Shown: piece after piece, positions 22,813-33,335 of the stretch
Layout of the letters: every line of letters begins with the position of its first letter
How positions within the stretch are numbered: the stretch's first letter is position 1
Origin: Rhizomys pruinosus
Taxonomy: Eukaryota > Chordata > Mammalia > Rodentia > Spalacidae
Length of the DNA stretch: 64,000 nt
Direction of reading: 5' to 3'
Assembly (NCBI GenBank): GCA_009823505.1
Contig: VZQC01000263.1
Span: forward strand, 110,663-174,662
Position numbers and translations under genes: made by a program
The notes under the pieces: model-generated
What the model was told of the DNA's origin: nothing
Seen by the model: only the letters and a program-made list of their open reading frames with translations
Database searches by the model: none

Positions 22813-22976
22813 TGGCCGGGCGGGTGGTGCAAGCCTTTAATCCTAGCACTTGGGAGGCAGAGGCAGGCAGATCTTTGTGAGTTCAAGGCCAGCCTGATCT
22901 ACAGAGTGAGTTCCAGGACAGCTGGGGCTACAGGAAGACTCTGTCTCAAAAAGACCGAGAAAAANAAAAAAAAAAA
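22813..22976 (+). mobile_element. B1 SINE
   Basis: Head 'ggccgggcgggtggtgcaag' and a long A tail containing an undetermined base at 22965. The short flanking repeat 'aagaattg' fits a target-site duplication. Confidence 0.93.
22965..22965. other. single undetermined base (n)
   Basis: It lies inside the B1 poly-A tail, so the homopolymer length is uncertain. Confidence 0.7.
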
Positions 22977-22984
22977 AGAATTGA

Positions 22985-23310
22985 AAAACTTTCTGGTTTC
23001 ATGAAGAGGTTTATAGGTCAGTTCCGGTCCATTTCTCCAAGTCCTGTGGTCAAAGATTAATTGTCCTTTCGTTCAGCAATAAGGTCTTCATCGAGTTCTT
23101 ATTGAGGTAATCAAGGGCTGTGAAAAAATAAACTAGCCTGTATTATGCTTGGGCAGTCTCTTGGGACTACCCTGACCAACAATTAAAGAAAGGTGTAGTT
23201 CCTTCGTATATAGCCTTCAGGTCATACACATGCACTCCATGTTCAGACTAGTGTATGATGACATTTTTCAATAGGGACGCTTGACTATAACACATTGCTC
23301 TCTGGCTTTT
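22985..23310 (+). mobile_element. Lx-type L1 3' UTR, left part
   Basis: It aligns with 17390-17690: 'gtcagttccgg', 'gttcagcaataaggtcttca', 'gggactaccctgaccaacaa'. It is interrupted at about 23311 by the nested B1/L1 insertions and seems to resume at 24440. Confidence 0.55.
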
Positions 23311-23337
23311 TTTTTTTTTTTTGCAGATTGATTCTTT

Positions 23338-24177
23338 TTTTTAAATATATATATATATAATTTATATATACTATATAATATTATATATATATTCAAATTA
23401 GACCAGTGTCCCCCCCATTCCGCCAACCCGCACCATAGATCAGTTGCCTTCTGCCAAACATGCTTGTTCATTGCTCTTTTCTCAGTCTTATCTTGTGCAG
23501 CTGCTGTCTGATTTAGGGAGTCTTTTCCTATGCCTATGTCTTGTAGTCTGCTGCCAACTTTTTCTTCTATTGCCTTCAGGGTTTGGGGTTTCACGTTGAG
23601 GTCTTTGATCCATCTGGAGTTGACTTTTGTACAGGGCAATAGGTAGGGGTTTAATTTCATTCTTCTACAAGTGGTGATCCAGTTTTGCCAACACCACTTG
23701 CTGAAGATGCTGTCTTTTCTCCATTGTGTCTTCTTGGCCCCCTTATCAAATATGAGATGGCTGAAATTGTATGTGCTCAGGTTTGGATCTTCGGTTTTGT
23801 TCCATTGGTCAACAAGTCTGTTTTTGTGCCAGTACCTGGCTGTTTTTATGACTATAGCCCTGTAGTATAGTTTGAAGTCTGGTATAGAGATGCCCCCTGT
23901 GTAGCTCTTTTCGCTCAGGGCTGTTTTGGCTATTCAGGGTCTTTTGTTTTTCCAAATGAATTTAAGAACTTTTTTTTCCAAGCCTGTGAAGAAACTCTTG
24001 GGGATTTTGAATGTGATTGCATTAAATCTATACAAGAGTTTCAGTAGAATGGACATTTTTACAATGTTAATTTTACTAATCCGTGAGCATGGGAGGTTTT
24101 TCCATCTTCTGATGCTTCTTCAATTTCTTTTTTTAAAGGTTTAAATTTTTTGTTGTAGAGATCTTTGGTGTCTTTGG
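23338..24177 (-). mobile_element. L1 ORF2 fragment plus 3' end, antisense, 17-bp TSD
   Basis: On the minus strand, 23498-24177 encodes part of L1 ORF2 downstream of the reverse transcriptase; the conserved stretch around NSRWIKDLN is readable near 23600. It then jumps directly to an L1 3'-end module (23380-23490) and an AT-rich tail, so the rest of ORF2 is missing. Perfect repeats 'ttgcagattgattcttt' at 23321-23337 and 24178-24194 flank the insertion. It is a 5'-truncated, internally deleted dead copy. Confidence 0.9.
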
Positions 24178-24194
24178 TTGCAGATTGATTCTTT

Positions 24195-24263
24195 ACCTCA
24201 CAGAGATCCACCCACCTCTGCCTCCTGAGTTCTGGGATTAAAGGTGTGTGCTACCACGCCCTG
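24195..24263 (-). mobile_element. B1 SINE 5' part, antisense, host of the L1
   Basis: 'cacagagatccacccacctc' to 'gctaccacgccctgctc' is the B1 head complement. Its T run is at 23307-23320, on the other side of the L1. 'gctctctggctttt' (23297-23310) and 'gctctgtggctttt' near 24263 look like its own target-site duplication with one mismatch. Confidence 0.75.
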
Positions 24264-24294
24264 CTCTGTGGCTTTTCACATCATCTAAGCTTTA

Positions 24295-24299
<5 letters not shown>

Positions 24300-24330
<31 letters not shown>
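24300..24330. repeat. CT microsatellite
   Basis: An uninterrupted (CT)14 run. The flanking 24264-24440 is pyrimidine-rich and otherwise unassigned. Confidence 0.9.
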
Positions 24331-24333
<3 letters not shown>

Positions 24334-24439
24334 CTTGTCTATCCTCCCTCCCCACTTAAAGTTTCCCTATTTTCCCCTTGTTAATACCTGTATCCCATGG
24401 TTCTTTGTATGTCCTTCCCTCCTTTATTGTTCTAGACAA

Positions 24440-25440
24440 TACTATACAAGCTATTAAGGGAGAAAATCAATTAATGGTCCCACCTAACTGTATAGCCTAA
24501 TAACCACAACTACTGGCACAGCAAACTCTATTGGTGCAGTAGTGGTACTTTTATCTAGGGGATAACTGACAGCTATCTAATTGGACTTAAAGCCATCCTC
24601 TTAATGAGAGGGAACTCATGGGTGGCATTGCATATGTAGCTAAATAGACATGGCTGGAGACATCATAGATCCTAAAGAAAACCTTATCTTTGTCATATCT
24701 CTAGACAAATTAACTTTCTTACTGTTTACTAAATATGAATCCTTACATTTACAGAAAAGCATTCTGTACACCACTCATCAAAGAAGTTTCTTCTTACAAC
24801 AAATGGAGGCTATTGCAGAGTTCTACAACTGGTCACATACAAAAGAATATATGTCTCTGAGATACCCAGCCCTAAGCGACACATCTGCAGTGGAACCTCA
24901 ACACTTAAGACTCACGCAACATAGCAGAACAGGATGTAGACAGAATACTAATGCATCATTCAACTCTCACCAGTAAAGTTTCCTCATTAATAGAACAGAG
25001 TACAATGTGCATGGAAGTCAACAGCTGGCCAGGCATTAGAGAATAAGAAACTGCTGAATGTGTGTCCCTGGATAAGACTCCTATATTGAACTTAACCCAC
25101 CATTGAGTTAGGGACCATTGTGGAAGAGTGGGCAAAAATATTGTAAGAGCCAGGGTCTATGCATGAAAATAAGGAAACAGAAGCAACCAATTAATGTAGG
25201 GTGAGGGAGAGTTGATCTCTAAGGGAGTGACTTTAGACAGACTGACTAGATTCCAGTTGATGAACTTACACTGAGGGACATCTGGGTACAAATGCTTGAC
25301 TAGATAGGCCTTATCATACATGACAGGCTGCATGCTATCCATTGGGAGGACAATGGAGGAGTGTGGATGAAGAGGGACATCTAAATTTGAGTAGGATCTA
25401 TTGAATGAAGTGCACAAAAACTCAAAAAAATTTGCACACG
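24440..25440 (+). mobile_element. Lx-type L1 3' UTR and 3' end
   Basis: 'ctgacagctatctaattgga', 'agagggaactcatgggtggc' and 'gagaccattgcggaagaaga'-like sequence (here 'gggaccattgtggaagagtg') are typical of the Lx 3' UTR and also occur at 61420-62185. It ends in 'gaagtgcacaaaaactcaaa'. The frame at 24650-24976 is noncoding L1 sequence. Confidence 0.65.
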
Positions 25441-25448
25441 AAAGCTTC

Positions 25449-25518
25449 TTGCTAGGTATGTAGCTCAGTTTGAAAAGTGCTTATCTAGAATGAATGAAGC
25501 CCTGAGTTCCAGCACCCT

Positions 25519-25571
<53 letters not shown>

Positions 25572-25692
25572 TGGTTCCTGCCAGTGATGACTGTGCTTTG
25601 AAAGTAGCAGCAGGAGGATCAAGGTCATCCTTGACTACATAGCTAGTTTAATCACAGACTGGACTACATAAGACTTTGTCACAAAGAAAAAA
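25449..25692 (+). mobile_element. B4-type SINE (ID-like head plus B1-like tail)
   Basis: The tRNA/ID-like part is 'ctaggtatgtagctcagttt' and 'aagccctgagttccagcacc'. After the (CA)n comes a B1-like part with 'gcagcaggaggatcaaggtc', as in B4. Confidence 0.6.
25519..25569. repeat. CA microsatellite
   Basis: About 25 perfect CA units, grown from the ID-like element's tail. Confidence 0.95.
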
Positions 25693-26590
25693 ATAACTTC
25701 TGCACAACAAAAGAAACAATTAACAGAGTGAAGAAACAGCCTGCAGATTGGGAGACTGTCTTTACTAGCTACATATGTGCCTGAATAAATATCAAGAATT
25801 TGTATTTGCTTTAAAAAAGTGAGTGTATTAGGGGCTGGAGAGATGGCACAGTGGTTAAGAGTACCTACTACTCTTGTAGAAGACCAGGGTTAGGTTCCCA
25901 GCACTCACGTGGTGACTAACAGTCTTCTGTAACTCCATTTCCAGGGGAACCTGAAGTCTTCTGACTCTGCAGGCAGTGCATGACATAGGCGTACTTATAC
26001 ACATGCAGGCAATATACTCATACACATAAAAATAAAAATAATAAACAAAATATTCAAAGAAGCTAAAAGATTAAATATGAAAAGTTCAAATTACCCAGTC
26101 CATAAATAAACAAACAAAATGAACAGAAATTTCAGCAGAGGTGAAGTACAGATAGCAAAGAAACACAAGAAAATTTCTGGAATGTGTAGTCAACATGGAA
26201 CTACAAATCAAAACTACACCAAGACCCCAACTCTTTCCTATCAGAATGGCTATCACGAGCTATCCTTACAAAATCAGCACTATGTACAATGGAAAATAAA
26301 TGAGCAAATAAATCTAGGTGAGAATACATTATTGGTGAGATGTAAATTACTACAGCCCCTATGTACACAATTATGGAGTCTTCTCAAACATATACATACA
26401 CAAACACATATATGAGACATGAAAATAGAAGGGGGAGTCTTGGGAAGAGGAAGAACACTGTTGGGAGTGGGAAGGGAGACAGGAGAGGGTAATTGAGAAT
26501 GCATATGGTCAAAGAACATGACCCACTTGAATGAAAATGTCATTATAAAACACACCACTTTTTACAATGAATATATGCCAAGCAAAAATT
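25693..26590 (+). mobile_element. L1 ORF2 3' part and 3' UTR, split by a B2
   Basis: 'acttctgcacaacaaaagaa' and 'ctgcagattgggagactgtc' (left of the B2), then 'catggaactacaaatcaaaa' and 'tatcagaatggctatcacga' (right of it), are the well-known end of L1 ORF2. It runs on to 'aatgaatatatgcc'. Stops in all frames make it a fossil. Confidence 0.8.
25831..26041 (+). mobile_element. old B2 SINE inside L1
   Basis: 'ggggctggagagatggcaca' head, B-box region 'agggttaggttcccagcact', tail 'catacacataaaaataaaaa'. More diverged than most B2 here. Confidence 0.88.
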
Positions 26591-26592
26591 TT

Positions 26593-26738
26593 TTTGGCCT
26601 TTTTGAGACAGGGTCTCCCTGTAGCTCCAGCTATCTTGGAATTCACTGTGTAGACAAAGTTGGCCTTGAACTCACAGAGATCTGCCTGCCTCTGCCTCCT
26701 GAGTGCTGGGACTAAAGGTGTGAGTTACCACACCCGGC
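26593..26738 (-). mobile_element. B1 SINE, antisense, imperfect TSD
   Basis: 'gagacagggtctccctgtag' to 'ttaccacacccggc'. Flanks 'atgccaagcaaaaattt' (26575) and 'atgctaagcaaattt' (26740) look like a decayed target-site duplication. Confidence 0.93.
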
Positions 26739-26794
26739 AATGCTAAGCAAATTTAAAGCCACTCAAGAGAAGCAGTTGTGTGACATATTAAACA

Positions 26795-26985
26795 ATATTT
26801 AGTTTGGCGAAGGTGGAGCAGACTTTATAATCTCCATCTTGAGGAGGCAGAAGCAGGAAGATTGCAAGTATGAGAAGAACAACATGCTAGTCTCAAAATA
26901 TCAACCTAGTCTCAAAATATCAATCTAGAGTACTTCAACAGAATGTTCAAAGCACCGGATTTGATTCCCAATACCATAAACATTA
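26795..26985 (+). mobile_element. old B1/B4-like SINE
   Basis: 'cttgaggaggcagaagcagg' is B1-like, and 'ccggatttgattcccaatac' is ID-like. A 25-base stretch ending 'tctcaaaatatcaa' is tandemly repeated near 26893-26925. Confidence 0.4.
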
Positions 26986-26988
26986 AGG

Positions 26989-26991
<3 letters not shown>

Positions 26992-27050
<59 letters not shown>
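26992..27050. repeat. CA microsatellite
   Basis: (CA)n with a CGCACT interruption at 27015-27020. Confidence 0.95.
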
Positions 27051-27051
<1 letters not shown>

Positions 27052-27071
27052 ACGACAACACATCCTTGCCA

Positions 27072-27135
27072 TTTTTGTGAGGGCACACACTTCTAATTCC
27101 AGTACTTGGGAAGGTTGAAGCCCATGGATCGATAT
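27072..27135 (+). mobile_element. B1 fragment
   Basis: 'ttctaattccagtacttggg' followed by 'aaggttgaagcccatggat' is the centre of a B1, without head or tail. Confidence 0.45.
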
Positions 27136-27164
27136 GTTCTCGAGGCATAAAAGAAATAAAAGGC

Positions 27165-27422
27165 GGGGCTGGAAGATAGCCTAGGGTTAAGAGCCAACCG
27201 ACTGCTCTTGCAGAGGACCCCAGGTTCGATCCGCACCCACGTGGCGCTAAGAACCGTCTGTAACTCCAATCCAGGAACTCCAGTGCCAGGGGAATCCGAG
27301 ACCCTCTTCTGACCTCCACGCATTGCTACTGACACGGGTGCACAAACCTACATGCAGTCAGTATCACTCAACACATACGAAAATAAATAAAATTTAAAAA
27401 AATAAATAAATAAAAATAAAAT
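27165..27422 (+). mobile_element. B2 SINE with internal 17-bp duplication
   Basis: Two copies of an 'aactccaatccagg'-like unit precede 'ggggaatccgagaccctctt'. The A-rich tail expands into (AAAT)n. Several single-base indels in the head. Confidence 0.9.
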
Positions 27423-27486
27423 AATATTAAGAGCATGTTAAGTTCCCCTCTTTTTATAAATCTAAATATAGATATTAGAAATAAAC

Positions 27487-27663
27487 TAGCTCAGTCAGGA
27501 AGGGTGGTATGATTTTAATCCCAGCACTTTGGGAGGCAGAGGCAAGTGTGATCGTCCTGTGAGCTTGAAAGCCAGCCTGGTCGTACATAGTGAGTTCCAG
27601 GACAGCTGGGCTACAGGGAGACCCTGACTGAAAAAACACCATAAAAAAAAAAAAAAAAAAAAG
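27487..27663 (+). mobile_element. B1 SINE with unusual head
   Basis: Its left end 'aactagctcagtcaggaagg' matches the B1 at 13771. The body 'aatcccagcactttgggagg' and an A20 tail are standard. Confidence 0.88.
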
Positions 27664-28599
27664 AAGAAGAAGCTACTCAGTTTAGTAAATACTAGCCAGA
27701 TGAGACCACTTATACTTAAATTTAAATCAGCTATGCTTAAATATATTTAAAACATCAGTTCTCTTGTCATAATAGTCACATTTCAAATTCTAGTTCTCTG
27801 TAGGTATTTGTTTGTGGCCCTAAAATGCTGAATAAGACAGATTAGGAATGTTTCCATTACAGGGAGCTCTACCGAGCAAGGCTGATCTAGATTTACAAAA
27901 AACCAAAGATGTACATTGGAGAAACTTTGTCTCAACTGTTCTTGTAATAATCACTGGACTATTGTGTCTTCAAGGCTATGTTCTCACAATGACCAATAAC
28001 AGCATTTTCAGGTTGTTTTCCAAGTCAGAGCAATAGCTTTAGTAAAACGTGCAGAGGTCTTATGAATTTCCCCCAAGGCAAGAATATGTGGTAGTGAGCT
28101 TAAATGCTCACCAAACAAGAATAGAAGAAGGAAATGTGTTATTTAAAAAAAGAGCAAGATGAGAAAATGATAATAATTTGATGAGTTGCATAAGGCTCTT
28201 TATGACTTTTCAAAGGCATGGAAAAATAATGAATACTTATCTTTCTTTTATAAATAAATGGCCTCCTGCCCACTCAAAGATTGTTTTAAACAGTGACCAT
28301 TATATTATCTTCTGCAAGTTTTATCATTAGCCTAAACAGAATAGTGTTGGGAATATGAAGAATATAAATGTACAAGGTCAAACTTTTACAACTGTTTTTG
28401 TTATAGGCTCATTAGAACTTATGCATCCAGATATTTGAAATTACTTCTTCCAACAGGCTCTATTCAGAGCACTGCAAGCCTTCTGGGTTCAGCTTTACAG
28501 ACAGTTTATAGAACACATAAGCGCAGATGTCATGGTCTCATTGTTTCCACTCTGATTTTCTCCTAAATCTCAACATAGAAAAGAGGGTGATCACAGCAC
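27664..28599. other. unique AT-rich DNA
   Basis: No transposon recognised. The 62-residue plus-strand frame at 27848-28036 has a hydrophobic stretch but no support as a gene. Confidence 0.45.
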
Positions 28600-29205
28600 T
28601 TATACTTGCAAAGACTTGCCATGGATTCCATTTCACTTGGGATGCATTGCCCAGTCCTTACACTGCCCCAGGTGGCCCTCTATGACCAGTACTGATTCTA
28701 TCTCATCTCCTCCCCAATTACTTGTTCCTGTCTCTGTCAACTCTGGCTTTGCTGCCAACTCTGCCCCTTCACAAACAAGTCATGCATTACCCTATTTCAG
28801 GCGCTTGGACTCAGCTATGCAAGTTTGCATCATTATTTTTTCTACCAGATATCATTCTATTAAGTCCCTTGTCTCCAGGTCTTGGCATAGGTTTCAATTT
28901 CTTAATGAGTTTGCCTCTGATCACTTTATTTACTATTGCCATCTGGCCATCCCTTGCAAATTTCTCAATCTCCATGCACCCCGTCTCCGTTCTTCACTTT
29001 ACTTTTAGTTTTTTGCTACATTTACCATACAGTTTGTTATACTGCTCTCTAATTGACAAAGTTATTATATTTATGACCTAATATATGTCTTCTCTAACTA
29101 AAATTTAAGTTTTATATATGGGTCACTGATGTATCCTCAACAATATGCAAAAGGCTTGACATGGAAATCACTGAAAAAATATTTGTTGAACAAATATATA
29201 CATAA
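28600..29205 (+). mobile_element. L2 (LINE-2) 3' fragment
   Basis: An ancient mammalian LINE. The pyrimidine-rich body ('gccctctatgaccagtactg', 'tctgatcactttatttacta') leads to the typical end 'gtcactgatgtatcctcaac' and 'aaaaatatttgttgaacaaa'. Heavily diverged and noncoding. Confidence 0.72.
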
Positions 29206-29215
29206 GAATATTTGT

Positions 29216-29368
29216 GCCGGGTGAGGTGGCGCACGCCTTTAATTCTAGTGCTTGGGAGGCAGAGGCAGGCGGATCTTTGTGAGTTCAAGGCCAGCCTGAT
29301 CTACAGAGTGAGTTCCAGAACAGCTGGGGCTACAGGGAGACCCTGGCTCGAAAAGACAAAAAAAAAAA
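29216..29368 (+). mobile_element. B1 SINE, full length
   Basis: 'gccgggtgaggtggcgcacg' head; inserted just downstream of the L2 terminus. Confidence 0.95.
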
Positions 29369-29616
29369 TGTGGAAAAGCTCAATACAAAATTAAGAAAAA
29401 GTAGTTTTAAATTTTAAAGTAGTTGTAACAAATAGTAAAAACCAAGAGGAATATACCAAAAAGACAAAAAAGGACACTCCTAAAGTTGTAGCATGTGAGT
29501 AATTGTAACTACTTCCTCCAATATTGTTGCAAATATTTCCTTGTTATTTTGAATGCAGAGATTAAAGTGTGTTCTAGTATCATAAAAAGATGTTTGTATT
29601 AAACACGAAATAATTC
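29369..29616. other. unique DNA
   Basis: Nothing recognised. Confidence 0.4.
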
Positions 29617-29617
29617 N
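29617..29617. other. single undetermined base (n)
   Basis: It replaces the T-rich tail of the adjoining antisense B2, so sequence is probably missing here. Confidence 0.75.
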
Positions 29618-29794
29618 TACTGTCTGCATGTAGGTTTGTGCACCCGTGTGGTGCAATGCCGCGGAGATCAGAAGAGGGTGTCGGATTCCCCTGGAACTGG
29701 AGTTAAAGATGGTTCTCAGCTGCCATGTGGGCACTGGGGATTGAACCCCGGGTCCTCTGCAAGAGCAGTCAGAGTAGGCCATCTATCCAGCCCC
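29618..29794 (-). mobile_element. B2 SINE, antisense, tail missing at the n
   Basis: Starts abruptly at 'tactgtctgcatgtaggttt' and runs to the head complement 'catctatccagcccc'. The expected poly-T on the left is absent. No 17-bp duplication. Confidence 0.9.
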
Positions 29795-29977
29795 AGACTG
29801 CACGTATTTAAATGCACCTGTGTTGTGTAATGCCTTCAGAGATCAAAAGAGGGTGTCAGATCCCTTGGAACTGGAGTTAGGACACTTGCCATCTGCCATG
29901 CAGGTACTGGGAACCAAACCTGAGTCCTTTGTAAGAAGAGACAGTGCTTTTAACCACTGAGCAATTTTCCCAGCCCC
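29795..29977 (-). mobile_element. older B2/B3-type SINE, antisense
   Basis: 'gatcaaaagagggtgtcaga', 'gtactgggaaccaaacctga' and 'ttttaaccactgagcaattt' show the same layout as B2 with more substitutions. It abuts the previous B2 directly. Confidence 0.8.
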
Positions 29978-32267
29978 AAATTCTCCAGTTTTATATTGTT
30001 TTCGGGAAGTTTGGAAATACCAAAACAAACTAACAAAAAAGATGTGTGATCTTATAGTTAGAAAAGCCCTTGGCAATAATAGAGTATGAGCACACCTTTA
30101 TATGTAAAAGTAAACCATGCCCCGGAGTAACTGACAGTGTAAGGACAACCAACTAATCTGGAGCAGAGATAGCAATGGAAGATAGGTTTTCAAATTCTCA
30201 GTCTATCCAAAAAATATTTTTCCAGTATTATGCATATTCAAACAAATGTGCCATTATCTCTGAAAAGTTATACCAAAAAAAGAGAAGCCACTTTATTTCC
30301 GACTATAACAACACCATGGAAGTTAGTGGACTGCCTCGTGAGCAACAATATATTGAATAAGTAAATTTAAGAATCTTTCTGAAACCTATTAATTTCTATG
30401 ATAACTTAAATAATAAAAATCTTTTTTTGAGATATAATTACATTACATTAGAAATATTTCACATAAGCCCTCACGAAAATGATAGCTTGAATATAGTACT
30501 TTGGTTAGAAAGGAGATGATGTGGTTCAAGAAAAAAAAACTCATCCTAAATATATAAGCTAAACTTTGAACACTTTCTGCTTTCTTTATTGTTCCTGTCC
30601 CTTGGGCTCTACTTTATTCCCTTGTTGACAGCTGTGGTCTTAATGTGTGTCTTTGAGAATATAGGTGCTTTTTGGTCCAAACTACTTTTATCTTTGGCTT
30701 ATTGGAAGCATCCATATATCATAGCCTGGGGAAAGAAGATAAAATAGAGCATCTTTCTTGCATATAAATCATGACTTGTGGCTCATCGCTGTTAATTAAA
30801 AATCCTTGCAAGGCTAAATTCAATATGATGGAAGCTTAGGACATCCTTGCTAAAGGACAAACCTGGAAGGAAAACTATTTCAAATTTCCAGGAGAAAGAA
30901 CGTAGGATTGGTTCATTTTGGATCTCAGTGGTCGAGATAGGGTTAAAAAATACCTGTGCCTATTAAATGGCACTCTAATTTAGTGCTTATCAAATATGAA
31001 CGTGCTAATGCCTTATTGTAATTGGTCTTCTTTTGGTTCGTGATGTTTCCTGTGTCAATATTGTCTGGCAACATAAAAATCTCAGCATTAACTAGAGATA
31101 GGAAATGCATAGCCTTGATCATAGAGTGTGTGAATACTACAAGGTCAGAAAAATATAAGCAAAATTTGCACCATCACATTTCAGTGACATATTCAAAAAA
31201 GAGGGCCATTAGCTTTGGATTTGACTTGCTCGGTTATTTGATACACTTAATGCATAAAGGAGAATGGTTAGTGCAGGAGTCTTTTCAAAATATGAACACT
31301 TATTTATTTGGGGGTTGTAATTACTTATGCTTCTGGTTGGTGCCAGTCAAGTCAATAGGATTATATTCCAAAAATTGATTTCTCCCCCAATGAGCAAATA
31401 ATGAAGTAATTTAACCTCATCTTCTTCCTAATCTAAAACCTTTCACTTGCACTATAAAGGCAGCTGCCTTCACTTGAGATGCGTTCATGCACAAGGCCAA
31501 TAAATATCTTTGGGCTTTATATGAAGGTCATGCAAAGCTGATCAGTCAAGAAATGTGTACAGTTGAAGTGCGTCTTCTGTTTCTTTCATCCATCAATCCT
31601 GGCTTTCGAGGATATTGCCACCTATGTTAAAGGGCAAACACAATACTGCATTAATCATGGACATGGCCATTGCCCTGAGAACTTCCCTTTCATTTATTTT
31701 TATTTAAGTATTTATTCAGATACCTGCATGAAAAGAAAACAACACTTAGCTGAAAATGAAAATAAAAAGTCAAATGGAGAGTAGTGATTGTTCACATTAT
31801 GAATTATTTGGGCCTGCTTCCTGTCATGCCTGTTATTTTATTATTGTACAGACTATGGCTTCTAGAAGAAAACTAAAATGTAGAGATCAAATTAGATTTA
31901 AATGACTGGATTCCATCAATAGATATAAAATCATCAAGTGGTCAGAGTAGTCCTATGTTTTCCTTCTTGATTCATGTAATAATGATTGCATCCAACATAG
32001 ACATATATTTACTGCATTCCAGGAAGGGTAATGGCATGTTTTTGCATTATCTCCCTCTGTCTTTTTAGAATAATGAATATAGCTAGAAGATGTTACAGAA
32101 ATCAAGGGCAGACCACCAGATCTCCAAATCTGGGAGCTTGGCCATACTTTCTGTTAGGCAATGAAAATCATCCCGTTAATTTGCTGGTCTCCTCAGCATA
32201 CTACAGGATTATAACAGAAAGGCTCTTCTGTAGAGCTTCTAATTCACCTGAGAAAATAAATGGAAAG
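29978..32267. other. 2.3-kb repeat-poor block
   Basis: No interspersed repeat recognised, in a window where SINEs otherwise occur every few hundred bases. AT-rich with homeodomain-like TAATTA/CAATTA words. This could be conserved noncoding DNA, but conservation cannot be judged from one sequence. Plus-strand frames at 31022-31378 and 31563-31784 lack support. Confidence 0.4.
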
Positions 32268-32420
32268 ATGACATGAAATTTGCAGAAAAATGGAAGGAAC
32301 TAGAGGCTGTTATGCTAAGTGAAGCAACACCATCCCAGAAAAACAGGTGACTCATGGTGTCCCTCATTTGTGGATCCTAGCACCAAACTCTTATATGTAA
32401 GTCAACCTATGCTACTATAG
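32268..32420 (+). mobile_element. L1 ORF2/3' UTR junction fragment
   Basis: 'aaatggaaggaactagaggc', 'gctaagtgaagcaacaccat' and 'catttgtggatcctagcacc' match the order at the end of rodent L1. Confidence 0.55.
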
Positions 32421-32663
32421 ATACAACTTGAAGTTTACATCTCTATTTTCCCAAGTTCTAAGATTTATAAGAAAGCATCAATCTATTCTTTGAAAGTACA
32501 TTAAAGTATACATTAACTTGCTACGTAACAAGGGAATGTAAAGTTATATTTCTTTGTGCCTGCTTGCAAAATTACTGTTAAAATGTGAATCCCAAATGTA
32601 TTTTAGAATTAACCCATACCTTATTTTCAGACTCTGTCATTTGGTACATATGTCGAATATATA

Positions 32664-32696
32664 TAGTTCATATATATATATATATATATTAAGATA

Positions 32697-32730
<34 letters not shown>

Positions 32731-32731
32731 T
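32664..32731. repeat. AT then TG microsatellite
   Basis: (AT)n at 32668-32707 passes into (TG)n at 32707-32731. The remainder of 32421-32864 is unassigned. Confidence 0.9.
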
Positions 32732-32864
32732 TTGGAGTAATATTAAATTAAAGTGAATAACAACAATGAAAAGTAATAGAAAGAAGTATAACTAAACTGA
32801 ACTATTATCCTCAAAGTAAAAATATGTAATTATATTTTAGAACATAAATTTGAAATTCTAAAGA

Positions 32865-33055
32865 AAGAGAAATGGACTTACTGGATGAACTCATACTGAG
32901 GGACAGCTGAAGATACAAATTTAATTCAATATATGGCAGAATGCATGAAACCTGGTGGGATGGGGGTATGAGGGGGTACAGATAGGGGAGGGGTCTAAAT
33001 GCAATTGGGATGTATTGTGTGAAATGCAAAAAAAAATCAGTAAAAAAAATTTAAG
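32865..33055 (+). mobile_element. L1 3'-end module
   Basis: 'actcatactgagggacagct', 'atggcagaatgcatgaaacc' and the terminus 'tgtgtgaaatgcaaaaaaaa'. Same module group as 43662 and 62760. Confidence 0.6.
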
Positions 33056-33204
33056 GAAAAAAGAAAATAAATGGAAAACTGAAATATACTATAAAAAGCA
33101 ATAACTTCATTATTTTTTTCAATATCTGATGTTTTAAAGTTGCTGCTATGTACATTGTTCAATAAAATTGAGAACTTTGAAGTAATTTTGATAGTTGTCT
33201 TTAA

Positions 33205-33335
33205 GTTTAGCTATCTGAGAGATGAAAAGCATGTTTGGCAGAATGCATGAGCTCTGGTGGGGTGGGGGAATAGGGTGGGGGACACGGGTCTAGATTTGTT
33301 TATATATATATATATATTTTTTTTTTTAAAGTATA
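33205..33335 (+). mobile_element. L1 3'-end module fragment
   Basis: 'gaaaagcatgtttggcagaa' and 'gggacacgggtctagatttg' are followed by (TA)n and a T run. It lacks the 'aataaaa' end. Confidence 0.55.

Noticed and set aside
23268..23660. 130-codon minus frame as a gene
   Set aside because: It is part of L1 ORF2 fused to L1 3' sequence in a truncated element.
27848..28036. 62-codon frame with a hydrophobic segment (small membrane protein?)
   Set aside because: Isolated, with no promoter or splice evidence; frames this long occur by chance at this AT content.
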